A stretch of 64,000 nt of DNA from JAEINY01 sp942490535 (GCA_942490535.1 CALNXQ010000005.1:186001-250000); one strand, 5' to 3'; numbered from the stretch's first letter, positions 44,807 through 54,763 are shown. Notes: generated by a model not told the origin, from the sequence alone. Made by a program: numbers and translations.

Positions 44807-45808
44807 ATGAAGAAAGTTTCTCTGGAAGTTATTGCAAAACAAGCCGAAGTATCTATAACTACCGCCTCCATGGTACTGAATGGGAAAGGCGATCAGCATA
44901 AGATCAATAAGGCCACCCAGGATAAAATTTTGAAAATTGCCAAGGCACTAAATTACCGCCCCAACATCTCTGCACGGAATTTATCACGCGGAAAAACCAT
45001 GACCATTGGACTGGTGGTGCCCAACATTGCTGACAGCTACTACAGCAATATAGCCTTGCATCTGGAGCAAGAATTAGCCGATTCGGAATACCATCTATTA
45101 CTTGGAAGTAGTCTGGAAGTTCCTGCAAAGGAAGAGGAACTGGTAAATGCATTTCTCGACCGACAAGTAGACGCCCTATTAATCGCAACAACACAGCAAA
45201 ACCAGGAATTATTAGAAAAGGTGAATGCCAATGGCACACCTGTGGTATTGTTCGACCGACATTATCCGGACTCGGAACTGTCCCATGTCATTGTTGATAA
45301 TTATGCAGGGATCAAAAAACTGGTGAATCACCTGTATCGAAATGGACATAAGGCCGTCGGCTATATTGGTCTGGATTTAAACTTACATGCTATTCATGAG
45401 CGACAACGGGGATACATTGAAAATTACCAGCACCGTTTCAACATGCAAACCAATTACATGCGTGTCATTGAGTATACTAATTACGCTGAAGCTTGTCATC
45501 AGGCCGTCAGGGAGCTGTTGACTTTGGGGGCAAAGGCCATTATCTTCGAAACACATTACCTGACCCTGCATGGCATAAAACAGTTGGTGGAATCGAAAGT
45601 GAAATATCCCGAAGAAGTATCGGTTGCTAGTTTTGGTGATCATGAGGTCTTTTCCATTTTCTCACCACACATCACAGCCATTGAGCAACCCGTTGAACGC
45701 ATCGCCAAAGAGTGCTTAACAGCTGTTTTTGAAATGATGAGTACGCGTGGCACTGAAAAAGTACTACAGATCAAACTGGAACCTGAGTTGATAATCCGAA
45801 ATTCATAA
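44807..45808 (+). CDS. LacI/GalR-family transcriptional regulator
   Basis: A 333-residue repressor. The N-terminal helix-turn-helix (SLEVIAKQAEVSITTASMVL, about 5-24) and hinge helix (NYRPNISARNLSRGKT) are typical; the rest is a periplasmic-binding-protein-like sensor (IGLVVPNIADSYYSNIA... VASFGDHEVFSIFSPHITAIEQP). Sensing a sugar released by the neighbouring GH enzymes is inference. It carries a palindromic operator at its own start and is followed 10 bp later by the GH38 gene, forming one operon. Confidence 0.93.
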   Translation: MKKVSLEVIAKQAEVSITTASMVLNGKGDQHKINKATQDKILKIAKALNYRPNISARNLSRGKTMTIGLVVPNIADSYYSNIALHLEQELADSEYHLLLGSSLEVPAKEEELVNAFLDRQVDALLIATTQQNQELLEKVNANGTPVVLFDRHYPDSELSHVIVDNYAGIKKLVNHLYRNGHKAVGYIGLDLNLHAIHERQRGYIENYQHRFNMQTNYMRVIEYTNYAEACHQAVRELLTLGAKAIIFETHYLTLHGIKQLVESKVKYPEEVSVASFGDHEVFSIFSPHITAIEQPVERIAKECLTAVFEMMSTRGTEKVLQIKLEPELIIRNS

Positions 45809-45818
45809 TAGTGTAGAT

Positions 45819-48800
45819 ATGAACACATCTTTTAGAATAATAAGCTGGTTGATGGTACTCCTGGCAGGAGGGAATCTCTTAATAGGTCAGGAAGTAGCTG
45901 ACAAGCATCAACAAATTGAACTGGGTAACCGGGCCAAATCTTTTATAGAAGGATATTCCAGCGATAATGGCAATGGCCTTTTTCAATACCACTCGCTATT
46001 TGGTGCTGTAACACCATCTCTATTAGTTAGGTCGGAAAGTTCACCAATCGAATGGCAATCCGCCATTATTCCAATTACTTACAGCGAACAATTTGCAGAA
46101 TTTATGTGGTTAGCCAGTGCTGATGCTGCCGAATCAGCACCTGAATTCTTTTTTTACATCAACCAACTAAAGCGTTTTAGCTATTCACAAAGAAAAGCCT
46201 CTAGTTGGGAACTAAGTGGAGAAGAAGGCTCTATACTAAAATACTACCATATCAAAACAGATCAACACGGAGACACCCATGGATACATGTACTTGAAAAT
46301 ACCAATTACATGGTTAAAACCAGGTCAACCAGTTGTTTTTAGGCTGGAAGGAAATCAACAAGGGGGTAATGCCTGGTTACAGGTCTATCGGGAGAAAAGC
46401 GTATGCGACTTTCTTTATAACAAATCCACCAAAGAAAGCTGGATGGAAATGAGTGTGGAAAACAATCAACTTCAGCTTTCCACATCATCTAATCTTGCTA
46501 ATCAGAATGTTCAAATCACCATTGGGAGCAAGGTAATTAAAACACAATTAAACGGGACTAATAAAGTCTTGGCAATAAGTAAGGATGCATCAGAAGAAAA
46601 AAATACCTGGAGTGTACAATTTGAGAATAACCAGGTTTTCTCAGGCATGCTTTTAAATCAGTCAGAATCATTTTATGCACTGTCCCATGATGGCACCATC
46701 AAACACATTCGCTCCACTATAGAGAATAATAAATGGACAGTACAAGCAGAATCAACATATCAACCTGAAATGGTCCGAAAAGTACTTGAGCTGTCGATTT
46801 CAAACTTAGCGAATGGCACCATTTGTTTAATGAACTCAAGCCATCAGGATATTGCATGGATGGATGATGTGGAGAAATGCATCCTTGAACGCGATACCAT
46901 GCTCATTACACCAATGATAAAAGATGGCCTGGCAAAAGCCCAATATAGCTTTGACATTGAAGACGCTTTAATGGTGGAAGAATATCTTCAGAGACATCCT
47001 GAGAGGAAAACAGACTTGATAACACTCATTGATCAGGGAAAAATTACCGTTGGTGCAACCTATATTCAACCCTATGAAGAAATGTATTCGGGGGAAGCAT
47101 TGGCCAGGCAATTTTATCACGGAAAGAAATGGTTGAAACAAGAACTCAATGGATATAATGCAAACACCTATTGGAATGTGGATGTTCCAGGCCGAACCCT
47201 GCAAATGCCACAATTAATGGCCAAAGCAGGAGTGGATAAGCTGATCATCAGCCGCCACGCCAAAGGAGTCTTCCATTGGCAGGCACCGGACGGATCAAAT
47301 GTCAAAACCTATTCGTCTGGTCATTATAGCCTGGATTACAATGGACTCAACCGTGATTTTTTGGATGCAGCGGCTCACATTGCTAAAGCGGCTCTCTTCT
47401 GGAAGGAAGGCTACAACGAAATCGATTCAACAAATGCTGTGATGCCAATTTTTTCCGATTGGGACATGAGTCCCGCCAAAGATTATTCTGAATTAATTGA
47501 TAAATGGCATTTGATTAAATACATCGAAAACCCAAAACGACAGTTACAACCCCTTCAACTCCCAAAAATAGAACTCACATCCACAAGTGATTTTATTGAC
47601 CGTATCGCCTCCAATAGTGAAACCTTGCAAGTGATTCAAGGCGAAAGGCCAGCCCTGTGGCTATACATACATGGCCCCTCGCATCAGAAAGCAGTAAAAG
47701 CGAGCCGGGAAGGTGACCGGTCTTTGGTGAATGCTGAAAAATTCAGCGTATTTGATGCTTTAACCAGAGGATCGTTTGTCGACTATCCCTCCCAAGAATT
47801 GGATGCCGCGTGGAGATCTAAGATATATCCCGATCATGGCTGGGGCGGTAAAAATGGTGACGTAACCGATGCTATTTTTGAAGCAAAATACCAGGAGGCC
47901 TTACAAAACAGTCAGAAATTAACTGAAAAAGCCATTACAAATATTGCCAGGCGAGTAAAGGTTAAAAAGAAAGGCAAACCCATCCTGTTGTTTAACGGTT
48001 TGAATTGGAAGCGTAGTGCACCGGCTCATATAAATATGAATTTTGAAGCCGGAGAAACAACTGGAATCGTAATTCAGGATGCCAAAGGCAATAATGTGCC
48101 CGTTCAAATAATTACATCCAACTATTATCCGTCCGGTTCCTTAAGATCAGTCACCTTTGAAATCCTGGCAGAAGTGCCTGCCATGGGCTATTCGACCTAT
48201 TATCTACTAACATCGATGAAGGCTTCAGAACCTAAAAAAACGACATTAAACCAGCACATCGAAACGCCATTTTATCACATCCAATTAAAAAATGGGGGCA
48301 TTGAAAGTATTATTGATAAAAAATCAGGACAGGAACTGATCAACGCAAAAAACTTCTTAGCCGGCGAAGTATTTACCATGCAATCTGAAGGCAACGGAGC
48401 AGGTGAGTTTGTACAAGTACAACAACCATCCTTTGAAGGATTTGATAAAGTAAGTAATCATAACCCGGAATGGGAATTGATCGCTGATGGAGCGATATTT
48501 ACAGAATTCAAACTTAGGCAACCACTTAAACAGGCAACTATAGAAACAAAACTGAAAATATATAAACAATTACCTCAAATTAATTTCAATGTAGACCTAT
48601 TAAATTGGACCGGTGAATTATACCGTGAATTTAGATTGTCCTTTCCTGTTGCATCTCAATTGAAACAAGTAGCCTACGAAGTCCCATTTGGAATACTTCG
48701 GGTAGGGCAGGATGAAATGGAAGGAGCAGCCGGAGGTGAGGCTGACGGCATGATCTACGATACCCCTTGTCAATCAATTCATCCCAGAGGTATTACCAAT

Positions 48801-49364
48801 TGGATAGGTGCATATAATGATGACATCACAATGATCCTCTCCTCTTCGGTTGCCGCTGCAGACTACGTGGATGTTTATGAAACGAATAATATAAATCTGC
48901 AACCCATCCTATTGGCCTCCCGTCACAGTTGTCATTGGGAAGGCAATCCCTATCCACAAACGGGAAATCATCATTTTGAGTTCATCTTATCTTCTACTTC
49001 CGATGGACTAACAGCAGCCAATCGGATTGGGATCGCCAACAATGAACCAATCTTGGTCGTTACAAATCCAGAGCCATCTATAAAAGCGAATCTACCGGAG
49101 GAATTATCGTTCATGAGTCTAACTGATAAAAACACAATCATATCTTCCATCAAAAAAGCAGAAAACGCTGATAAAGTCATCGTCCGTTTATACAATACGA
49201 CGAATAGTAGCCTGAACGTAAATCTTGAATGTTTCAGAAATATTAATAAGGTTCAAAGAACCAATCTCATTGAAGAACCAATTGAGAACCTATCCCACCA
49301 GAAGAATTCGGTTATTCTCCCACTTGGTAAATATGAGATCGAAACCATCGAATTGGAATTATAA
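45819..49364 (+). CDS. GH38 alpha-mannosidase
   Basis: A 1181-residue exported enzyme (signal ISWLMVLLAGGNLLIGQ). An unassigned 330-residue N-terminal beta region precedes the GH38 catalytic domain: NSSHQDIAWMDDV (metal-ligand His341 and Asp343, replacing the usual HTHxD), IQPYEEMYSGEALARQFYHGKKW and WNVDVPG with the likely nucleophile Asp455. The long C-terminal beta region is typical. It cleaves alpha-linked mannose with retention. The unusually long N-terminal domain and SHQD variant set it apart from classical GH38. A LacI-operator copy lies within codons 116-121. It is controlled with lacI. Confidence 0.88.
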   Translation: MNTSFRIISWLMVLLAGGNLLIGQEVADKHQQIELGNRAKSFIEGYSSDNGNGLFQYHSLFGAVTPSLLVRSESSPIEWQSAIIPITYSEQFAEFMWLASADAAESAPEFFFYINQLKRFSYSQRKASSWELSGEEGSILKYYHIKTDQHGDTHGYMYLKIPITWLKPGQPVVFRLEGNQQGGNAWLQVYREKSVCDFLYNKSTKESWMEMSVENNQLQLSTSSNLANQNVQITIGSKVIKTQLNGTNKVLAISKDASEEKNTWSVQFENNQVFSGMLLNQSESFYALSHDGTIKHIRSTIENNKWTVQAESTYQPEMVRKVLELSISNLANGTICLMNSSHQDIAWMDDVEKCILERDTMLITPMIKDGLAKAQYSFDIEDALMVEEYLQRHPERKTDLITLIDQGKITVGATYIQPYEEMYSGEALARQFYHGKKWLKQELNGYNANTYWNVDVPGRTLQMPQLMAKAGVDKLIISRHAKGVFHWQAPDGSNVKTYSSGHYSLDYNGLNRDFLDAAAHIAKAALFWKEGYNEIDSTNAVMPIFSDWDMSPAKDYSELIDKWHLIKYIENPKRQLQPLQLPKIELTSTSDFIDRIASNSETLQVIQGERPALWLYIHGPSHQKAVKASREGDRSLVNAEKFSVFDALTRGSFVDYPSQELDAAWRSKIYPDHGWGGKNGDVTDAIFEAKYQEALQNSQKLTEKAITNIARRVKVKKKGKPILLFNGLNWKRSAPAHINMNFEAGETTGIVIQDAKGNNVPVQIITSNYYPSGSLRSVTFEILAEVPAMGYSTYYLLTSMKASEPKKTTLNQHIETPFYHIQLKNGGIESIIDKKSGQELINAKNFLAGEVFTMQSEGNGAGEFVQVQQPSFEGFDKVSNHNPEWELIADGAIFTEFKLRQPLKQATIETKLKIYKQLPQINFNVDLLNWTGELYREFRLSFPVASQLKQVAYEVPFGILRVGQDEMEGAAGGEADGMIYDTPCQSIHPRGITNWIGAYNDDITMILSSSVAAADYVDVYETNNINLQPILLASRHSCHWEGNPYPQTGNHHFEFILSSTSDGLTAANRIGIANNEPILVVTNPEPSIKANLPEELSFMSLTDKNTIISSIKKAENADKVIVRLYNTTNSSLNVNLECFRNINKVQRTNLIEEPIENLSHQKNSVILPLGKYEIETIELEL
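46166..46181 (+). promoter_or_regulatory. Intragenic copy of the LacI operator
   Basis: ACTAAAGCGTTTTAGC inside the mannosidase gene is identical to the operator at 44790-44805 in 15 of 16 positions and lies 1376 bp downstream. It could allow looping or a roadblock by the same repressor. Confidence 0.65.
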
Positions 49365-49369
49365 AAAAA

Positions 49370-49392
49370 GGGCTGCATTAAAAATGCAGCCC
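49370..49392. terminator. Bidirectional terminator between GH38 and DUF5723 genes
   Basis: GGGCTGCAT (49370-49378) pairs with ATGCAGCCC (49384-49392), loop TTAAA. The A tract before it (T tract on the minus strand) makes it strong for the minus-strand gene; on the plus strand the T run is weak. Confidence 0.85.
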
Positions 49393-49402
49393 CTTCGCTT
49401 TC

Positions 49403-50764
49403 TTAATCAAATATAAGATTAATACCCAGCCTCATATTGAGATACCGGGCTGTATGCATCGCCATTAGTGTATTCAAATTGTCAGTCACAAAGTATAATT
49501 GCAATGGACCGCCCCGAAGAGCGATACCGGCACCCAAATTAGCAAAGGCATTTTTCATCATCGAATAGGTAACTACAGTAGATAATGCTTTGCCTGGCGA
49601 CACTCCAGCCGCCAATGTGAACTCAGGCGTCCATTTACCATCCACAAAATAATTTCGCGATACAGCGCCAAAATTTAACCAGTTGCGGTGTTGATAATCA
49701 GCCGTCAGATTAAAACTTCCTTGCAGTCCGGTGCGATAGGTAATGGATTCATCTGATACACGAAACGTATTCTGAAGAGAATCCCCAAGCTCTTCCCAAT
49801 AGTTGGCAGAACTGGTACTTTCACCCTTTATTTGATCCGACATGTCAACTCCGGAATATGCAAAAGTTCCATCAGAATAGAATCGTCGGGTACGGGTTTT
49901 CCAATTGATGTAACCCATATCATTAACTGCAGCACCGAGTGTTAAGTGATTGAATAATCGCCAGGTCACGCCTAAATCAATTGCCATTCCACGACTCTCA
50001 TTGGTAAACAAGTCACCTCGATCAATGGTCTCATCATATTGAATAGATTTCACAAAGCCATCCTCATCATACTCGATCTCTACCGGCAATGAAGTTAATA
50101 TAGACGCCTTTGAGCGTACTTCCATGGTTCCATCCTCAAAGGTTTCGATTCCCACATTAAAGTTGTCTGTTTTGATATTTGCCATTCCAAACAAGTATTT
50201 AAAACGCGCCCCAATTGTAATATCTTCAGTTATTGGCGTAGAGAATCCAAATGCCATTTCAGTATAATCAATCCCATTCAAAGACAGATCCGACATGCTA
50301 TGATTGATGGGTTTATCATTTTCGTAATCCCAATTACCATAACGTAAATCCAGAATCGAAGAAGGATAATTAAACCTGCCTTTAAATTTATGAATCATAT
50401 CAAACGTAAAATAAGTATTGCCAGCATACATTCCGAAACCTAATATTTGAATGGCAGCTTCGGAGGCGATGAGATTATTGTCCTGTAACTGACCGGCCAC
50501 ATGATCCAAATCTACTATTAATGAATCGGATTGATCACCTGTGCCTTTGCGAATTATATCCGACCAGGAAAACCCGGAATTGGATCCATTAACCTTAATA
50601 CTACCTAAAGCTGGCAATGCAAAATAACTTCCTTTAGTAGGCCTAATAGCCGGATTCAACTGTGTTGTTTGAGGTACTCCCTTAAGAAAAAGGAAAGCGT
50701 TATCCTGACCATAACTTAACATCACCAGAATAGAAAATAAAGCAGTAATATATAATCGTTTCAT
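49403..50764 (-). CDS. DUF5723 outer-membrane barrel protein
   Basis: A 453-residue exported protein (signal MKRLYITALFSILVMLSYG). After QDNAFLFLKGVPQTTQLNPAIRP, a start shared by DUF5723/PorV-like proteins, it is composed of beta strands with an aromatic-ended final strand (MRLGINLIFD). It resembles FadL/PorV barrels in general outline. It follows an unrelated large lipoprotein gene (33 bp apart), and the pair probably forms an outer-membrane complex. Role unknown. Confidence 0.78.
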   Translation of the reverse strand: MKRLYITALFSILVMLSYGQDNAFLFLKGVPQTTQLNPAIRPTKGSYFALPALGSIKVNGSNSGFSWSDIIRKGTGDQSDSLIVDLDHVAGQLQDNNLIASEAAIQILGFGMYAGNTYFTFDMIHKFKGRFNYPSSILDLRYGNWDYENDKPINHSMSDLSLNGIDYTEMAFGFSTPITEDITIGARFKYLFGMANIKTDNFNVGIETFEDGTMEVRSKASILTSLPVEIEYDEDGFVKSIQYDETIDRGDLFTNESRGMAIDLGVTWRLFNHLTLGAAVNDMGYINWKTRTRRFYSDGTFAYSGVDMSDQIKGESTSSANYWEELGDSLQNTFRVSDESITYRTGLQGSFNLTADYQHRNWLNFGAVSRNYFVDGKWTPEFTLAAGVSPGKALSTVVTYSMMKNAFANLGAGIALRGGPLQLYFVTDNLNTLMAMHTARYLNMRLGINLIFD

Positions 50765-50797
50765 TTCTTAAAATTTCAATGTTTATCAATCCTTCTT

Positions 50798-52318
50798 CTA
50801 ATACTTCAACTGTCCCTTCAACGTGATTTGCATTGAAATTTGATTGGTTGCTAACAAAATTACGGATGTATTTTTTTCATAATCCGAAGTAACAATCCTT
50901 ATACGAATAAATAACTGATCCGCCTTTTGCAACTTATCAATCTGACTATCGGTTAATTCAATCGTTTCGGTATGCTGTGTCGTTTTTGTCACAATACCTT
51001 CTGAGTCAACTTCTGCTCCTACTAATAAATTGGTTTCAATAGTCTCGGTTACCTGATCTGTCTCTGCATCATAAATATCAATAAACGCTTCAGCATCCAT
51101 TGGAAAGCCATTTTCACTTTCAACAATGAGTTTAGCTTTTTCTAATTTACTCAGTACATCATTTTCAGATAGATCCAAGGTATCGATGTCCATCATGCTA
51201 TTAATCATCAAATCCATTGGTAACTCAATGGAATATCCCACATAAATACGATCCGTATCATCCAACTCGACTTCCTCTGATAATTCCCCACCTGGATTCA
51301 ATACCAGTTCTCCCTGATAATAAAGCTGCTCGGGTAATTGGTCCATAAATAACTGAATATTTGAATTGGATTTATCCAAAGTAGTGGAATCAATTACACA
51401 AGTCTTGAGTGGATCACTAGCTGACATTTGGATAAATGGTGTGGCCAGATCCATTCTGTCTCCAGCTTCAGTTTCACCGCTAAAATCAGACGAAATAATG
51501 CCTCTGAATGGTGTAGAGTTATTCGAAATAAGATGTAGTCGAGGATCAGCAAAAGTAATCCCTTCCGGGAATTCATTGAATACATCAAGATCCAAGTCAT
51601 ATACATCCTCATCAATAGTAACCAAAGTTTCACTTATGCTTCCTCTAACACGAAATAATTCAAAATCACCAATTTCCATAGATAATGATCCAATATCATT
51701 TGGATAAAACTCCATTTTTTCAGCAGGCGTAATTGTAATCTCAACAGGTAATTTATTATTATTTAATCCAACCTCGTCGTTTGAAAATACAAAACGCTCC
51801 GATTGATTGCCACTTAATTGCGTGTATATGGTTTTACCTCCATCCGCCTGATTAATTGTTGGAAAAAACATGATGATATTCACAGGAATTACAAAATTAA
51901 TCCCTGTCAAATTAATCGAATAGGAAATCGTCATTTTGCTTATAGCGGCATTTGGAATAGAAAAATTCAATGTTTCAGATCCTGCGATACTTTCCGAAGC
52001 ATTAAAGCCTGTGAAAGGAACCGGTACAGCTATCGAAGCAGCTGTTACTTCAAAAAAATCATTTACCCCAAGATAACTTAGTGAATCATTGTTTTGATAT
52101 AGCAGTATGCGCTCATTGCCCTGCTCATCCATATAGTATTTCACATTATCCGTGTCTTCAGAAAGAATATCTCTCATACTTAGCTCTGCATACCCAAGTG
52201 GCAATGCTATACCCGGTGAAATACTTATGTCATCTGATAATTTGTCGGTATCGAACTCATCTCCAATACATCCTCCCAGCAAAAGAACTGCCAGAAAATA
52301 ACCCCAATATTTTTTCAT
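50798..52318 (-). CDS. Large hypothetical lipoprotein paired with DUF5723 barrel
   Basis: A 506-residue lipoprotein (lipobox LLGGC, Cys17) followed by acidic IGDEFD. The body is beta-rich with repeated long strands (NFSIPNAAISKMTISYSINL, VEITITPAEKMEFYPNDIG) and acidic loops, suggestive of tandem Ig-like domains of about 100-120 residues. It precedes the DUF5723 barrel gene in an operon. No catalytic motif is visible. Confidence 0.72.
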   Translation of the reverse strand: MKKYWGYFLAVLLLGGCIGDEFDTDKLSDDISISPGIALPLGYAELSMRDILSEDTDNVKYYMDEQGNERILLYQNNDSLSYLGVNDFFEVTAASIAVPVPFTGFNASESIAGSETLNFSIPNAAISKMTISYSINLTGINFVIPVNIIMFFPTINQADGGKTIYTQLSGNQSERFVFSNDEVGLNNNKLPVEITITPAEKMEFYPNDIGSLSMEIGDFELFRVRGSISETLVTIDEDVYDLDLDVFNEFPEGITFADPRLHLISNNSTPFRGIISSDFSGETEAGDRMDLATPFIQMSASDPLKTCVIDSTTLDKSNSNIQLFMDQLPEQLYYQGELVLNPGGELSEEVELDDTDRIYVGYSIELPMDLMINSMMDIDTLDLSENDVLSKLEKAKLIVESENGFPMDAEAFIDIYDAETDQVTETIETNLLVGAEVDSEGIVTKTTQHTETIELTDSQIDKLQKADQLFIRIRIVTSDYEKNTSVILLATNQISMQITLKGQLKY

Positions 52319-52787
52319 ACTTCCCTAACTTAATCCGTTTAGCCGTGTGTTACGGGGCTTTTAGCTGTAGGGTTACACCATTATCAGATGGAGTATTTGT
52401 TACAAACCGTCGAAAACTAAAAATCAAATCCCTTTAAGACGCAATTCTTGTTTTACTTAATTGCTAATCTTGCCATTTCAGCAAAAGAGTCACTAATACA
52501 ATATTAAGTATAGTCTATAAAGATTGATTTAATAGTCTAAAGTGAATATTTAAAGAAGGATCCGTCATCGATATGTAACAATCAACCAGCATGCCTGCTT
52601 CTATATCTAATCAGAAATAGATATGCCCAATTAAATCGCCCTTAATTCCGGCAATTAAATAATAAGCTAACCCTATTAATAATCACTAGTTACTATAAGA
52701 ATTACTTGCTATTAGAACAAATACCAACGAGGAGCTATAATCCCTCTTTAGGCCATAAAAAAAGCCGGATAAACCGGCTTTCTAATA
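52319..52787. other. Intergenic region between lipoprotein and dnaJ
   Basis: A 469-bp AT-rich stretch. It must hold the promoter of the lipoprotein-DUF5723 operon at the left. The dnaJ terminator is at the right. The rest shows no gene or repeat that I can support. Confidence 0.5.
52761..52781 (-). terminator. Terminator of the grpE-dnaJ operon
   Basis: AAAGCCGG (52761-52768) pairs with CCGGCTTT (52774-52781) with a 5-nt loop; on the minus strand the stem is followed by TTTTATGG. It starts 7 bp past the dnaJ stop. Confidence 0.88.
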
Positions 52788-53948
52788 CTATTCAAACATA
52801 TTTCGCATTCGACTGAAAAAATTCTCACTTTCACCTTTAGTTGGTTTAAAACTTTCAGATTCCTGAAGTTTCTCAACAATTTTCCGATCGTCTTTGGATA
52901 ATTCTTTCGGAATAAAAACCTGAATATTGACTAAAAGATCACCTTTCCCATAACTATTCACTTCCGGCAAACCTTTACCGCGTAATCGCAGAATTTTTCC
53001 TGGTTGAGTACCCGGTTCCACTTTTACTTTCACTTTGCCATCAACAGTTGGAATCTCAACAGGCTTACCAAGAATTGCATCAGGTACACTAATATGCAGA
53101 TTATAAATCAAATTATTTCCATCGCGAATTAATTCCGGATGTTTCTCTTCTTCAATCAAGACCAACAAATCACCATTAATACCGCCACGACGCGCTGCAT
53201 TTCCCTTTCCGGAAACAGATAACTGCATTCCTTCTTCGACGCCAGCAGGAATATTCAACGAAATGATTTCATCATCACGAATAATTCCTTCACCGGCACA
53301 AGGGGCACATTTGTTAGTAATTATTTTTCCTTCTCCACCGCACGTTGGACAAGTCGAGGCGGTCTGCATCTGTCCCAATATAGTATTTGAAATACGAGTA
53401 ACCTGACCAGACCCATGACAGGTCGAACAGTTACTATAGGAGGATCCATTGGCAGCACCTGAACCACTACAATGACTACACTCTACGTATTTTTTAACTT
53501 TAATTTTTTTCTCCGCACCGTTGGCTATTTCCTGAAGGTTAAGCTTCACCTTCACGCGTAAATTAGATCCTTTATTCACACGTCGTCCGCCACGCGAGGA
53601 CCCCCCGCCAAAACCACCGAATCCACTAAAACCGCCAAAACCACCACCAAAGATATCTCCAAAGTGCGAGAAAATATCATCCATAGACATTCCTCCACCT
53701 CCGAAGCCACCGCTGGAAGCACCACCAATACCAGCATGACCAAATTGATCATAACGTTGGCGCTTTTCCGCATTAGAAAGCACTTCATATGCTTCGGCTG
53801 CTTCCTTAAATTTTTCTTCAGCAGCTTTATCGCCCGGATTTTTATCCGGGTGAAATTGTATCGCTTTCTTTCGATAAGCTTTCTTTATCTCCTCCTGCGA
53901 AGCGTTTTTCGTAACTTCCAGTACTTCGTAATAATCTCTTTTCGACAT
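52788..53948 (-). CDS. dnaJ: Chaperone DnaJ
   Basis: A 386-residue full-length Hsp40. J domain at 4-70 with HPD (33-35), a Gly/Phe-rich linker (about 75-125), the zinc domain with four CxxCxGxG-type repeats (CSHCSGSG, CSTCHGSG, CPTCGGEG, CAPCAGEG) and the C-terminal client-binding beta domains. It stimulates DnaK ATPase and delivers unfolded proteins. It follows grpE in an operon (12-bp gap); dnaK is not in the window. Confidence 0.97.
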   Translation of the reverse strand: MSKRDYYEVLEVTKNASQEEIKKAYRKKAIQFHPDKNPGDKAAEEKFKEAAEAYEVLSNAEKRQRYDQFGHAGIGGASSGGFGGGGMSMDDIFSHFGDIFGGGFGGFSGFGGFGGGSSRGGRRVNKGSNLRVKVKLNLQEIANGAEKKIKVKKYVECSHCSGSGAANGSSYSNCSTCHGSGQVTRISNTILGQMQTASTCPTCGGEGKIITNKCAPCAGEGIIRDDEIISLNIPAGVEEGMQLSVSGKGNAARRGGINGDLLVLIEEEKHPELIRDGNNLIYNLHISVPDAILGKPVEIPTVDGKVKVKVEPGTQPGKILRLRGKGLPEVNSYGKGDLLVNIQVFIPKELSKDDRKIVEKLQESESFKPTKGESENFFSRMRNMFE

Positions 53949-53960
53949 GACTTTTGGTGT

Positions 53961-54560
53961 TTATTCCCCAACAACTACTTTCGAGAAGCGAATTACCTTT
54001 TCCTGTAAAGTATATCCTTTCTCAATACAATCAATTACTTTGCCCTTCATTTCTTCAGTGGGAGCAGGTATTTTAGTGACTGCTTCGTGCAAGTCAGTAT
54101 CAAACTCTTTTTCCTTAGCTTCAATTTCCTTCACTCCTTTTTGAGTCAGAAAATCTTTGAATTTATTATGAATAAGCTTTATTCCCTCCAAAACTGCCTC
54201 TGTATCTTTTGCTTCATCCATGTGTGCCAAAGCCCTGTCAAAATCATCGACTACCGGTAAGAGACTAAGAATAATGGATTCTCCAGCCGTTTTCATTAAC
54301 TCCATCTTTTCTTTTAAAGTACGTTTCCGGTAATTGTCGTACTCTGCAGATAAGCGCAAGTATTTATCGTTGACATCAGCCAACTTTTCTTTTAACGAAG
54401 CTAACTCATCCTGAACAGGTTCCTCTGTTGTCACTTCTTTCTCTTCCCCTTCAGCTATATTTTCAGCAGCTTCATCATTTACAACAGTTTCTTGAACCTC
54501 TTGCTCAGCACCTTTTGTCTCCTCTTTAGCCTCCTGCTTTTTAGATGTCTTTTTGACCAT
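53961..54560 (-). CDS. grpE: Nucleotide exchange factor GrpE
   Basis: A 199-residue GrpE. The acidic, low-complexity N-terminus (first 60 residues) leads into a long coiled coil (ELASLKEKLADVNDKYLRLSAEYDNYRKRTLKEK) and the C-terminal beta domain (VTKIPAPTEEMKGKVIDCIEKGYTLQEKVIRFSKVVV). It releases ADP from DnaK. First gene of the grpE-dnaJ operon; TTTGACAG tandem copies lie about 135 bp upstream. Confidence 0.95.
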   Translation of the reverse strand: MVKKTSKKQEAKEETKGAEQEVQETVVNDEAAENIAEGEEKEVTTEEPVQDELASLKEKLADVNDKYLRLSAEYDNYRKRTLKEKMELMKTAGESIILSLLPVVDDFDRALAHMDEAKDTEAVLEGIKLIHNKFKDFLTQKGVKEIEAKEKEFDTDLHEAVTKIPAPTEEMKGKVIDCIEKGYTLQEKVIRFSKVVVGE

Positions 54561-54693
54561 ATATGTTTGTTTTTGCTCGTTTTATTATCCGTTAAAAATC
54601 CTTGCTAATAAACACCATTTCATCCAGATCGTGATACTTTATCAGCCGTCAAATTTATACAATTTTTTTGCCAAGCTCGTTAATTTGGACAAA

Positions 54694-54708
54694 TTGACAG
54701 TTTGACAG
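54694..54708. promoter_or_regulatory. Tandem TTGACAG elements upstream of grpE
   Basis: TTGACAG (54694-54700) and TTTGACAG (54701-54708) lie side by side, and a -7-like site TAAATTTG lies on the minus strand nearby (complement of 54647-54654). The repeats may be the binding site of a heat-shock regulator. No such regulator is seen here. Confidence 0.35.
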
Positions 54709-54742
54709 AAATAAACAACCACTAAGCTGATAAAATGACAAA

Positions 54743-54763
54743 AGGCAGTCCGGTCAACTGCCT
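54743..54763 (-). terminator. Terminator of the thioredoxin-like gene pair
   Basis: AGGCAG (54743-54748) pairs with CTGCCT (54758-54763). On the minus strand it is followed by TTTTGTCATTTT. It lies 31 bp past the stop of the 54795 gene. Confidence 0.6.
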
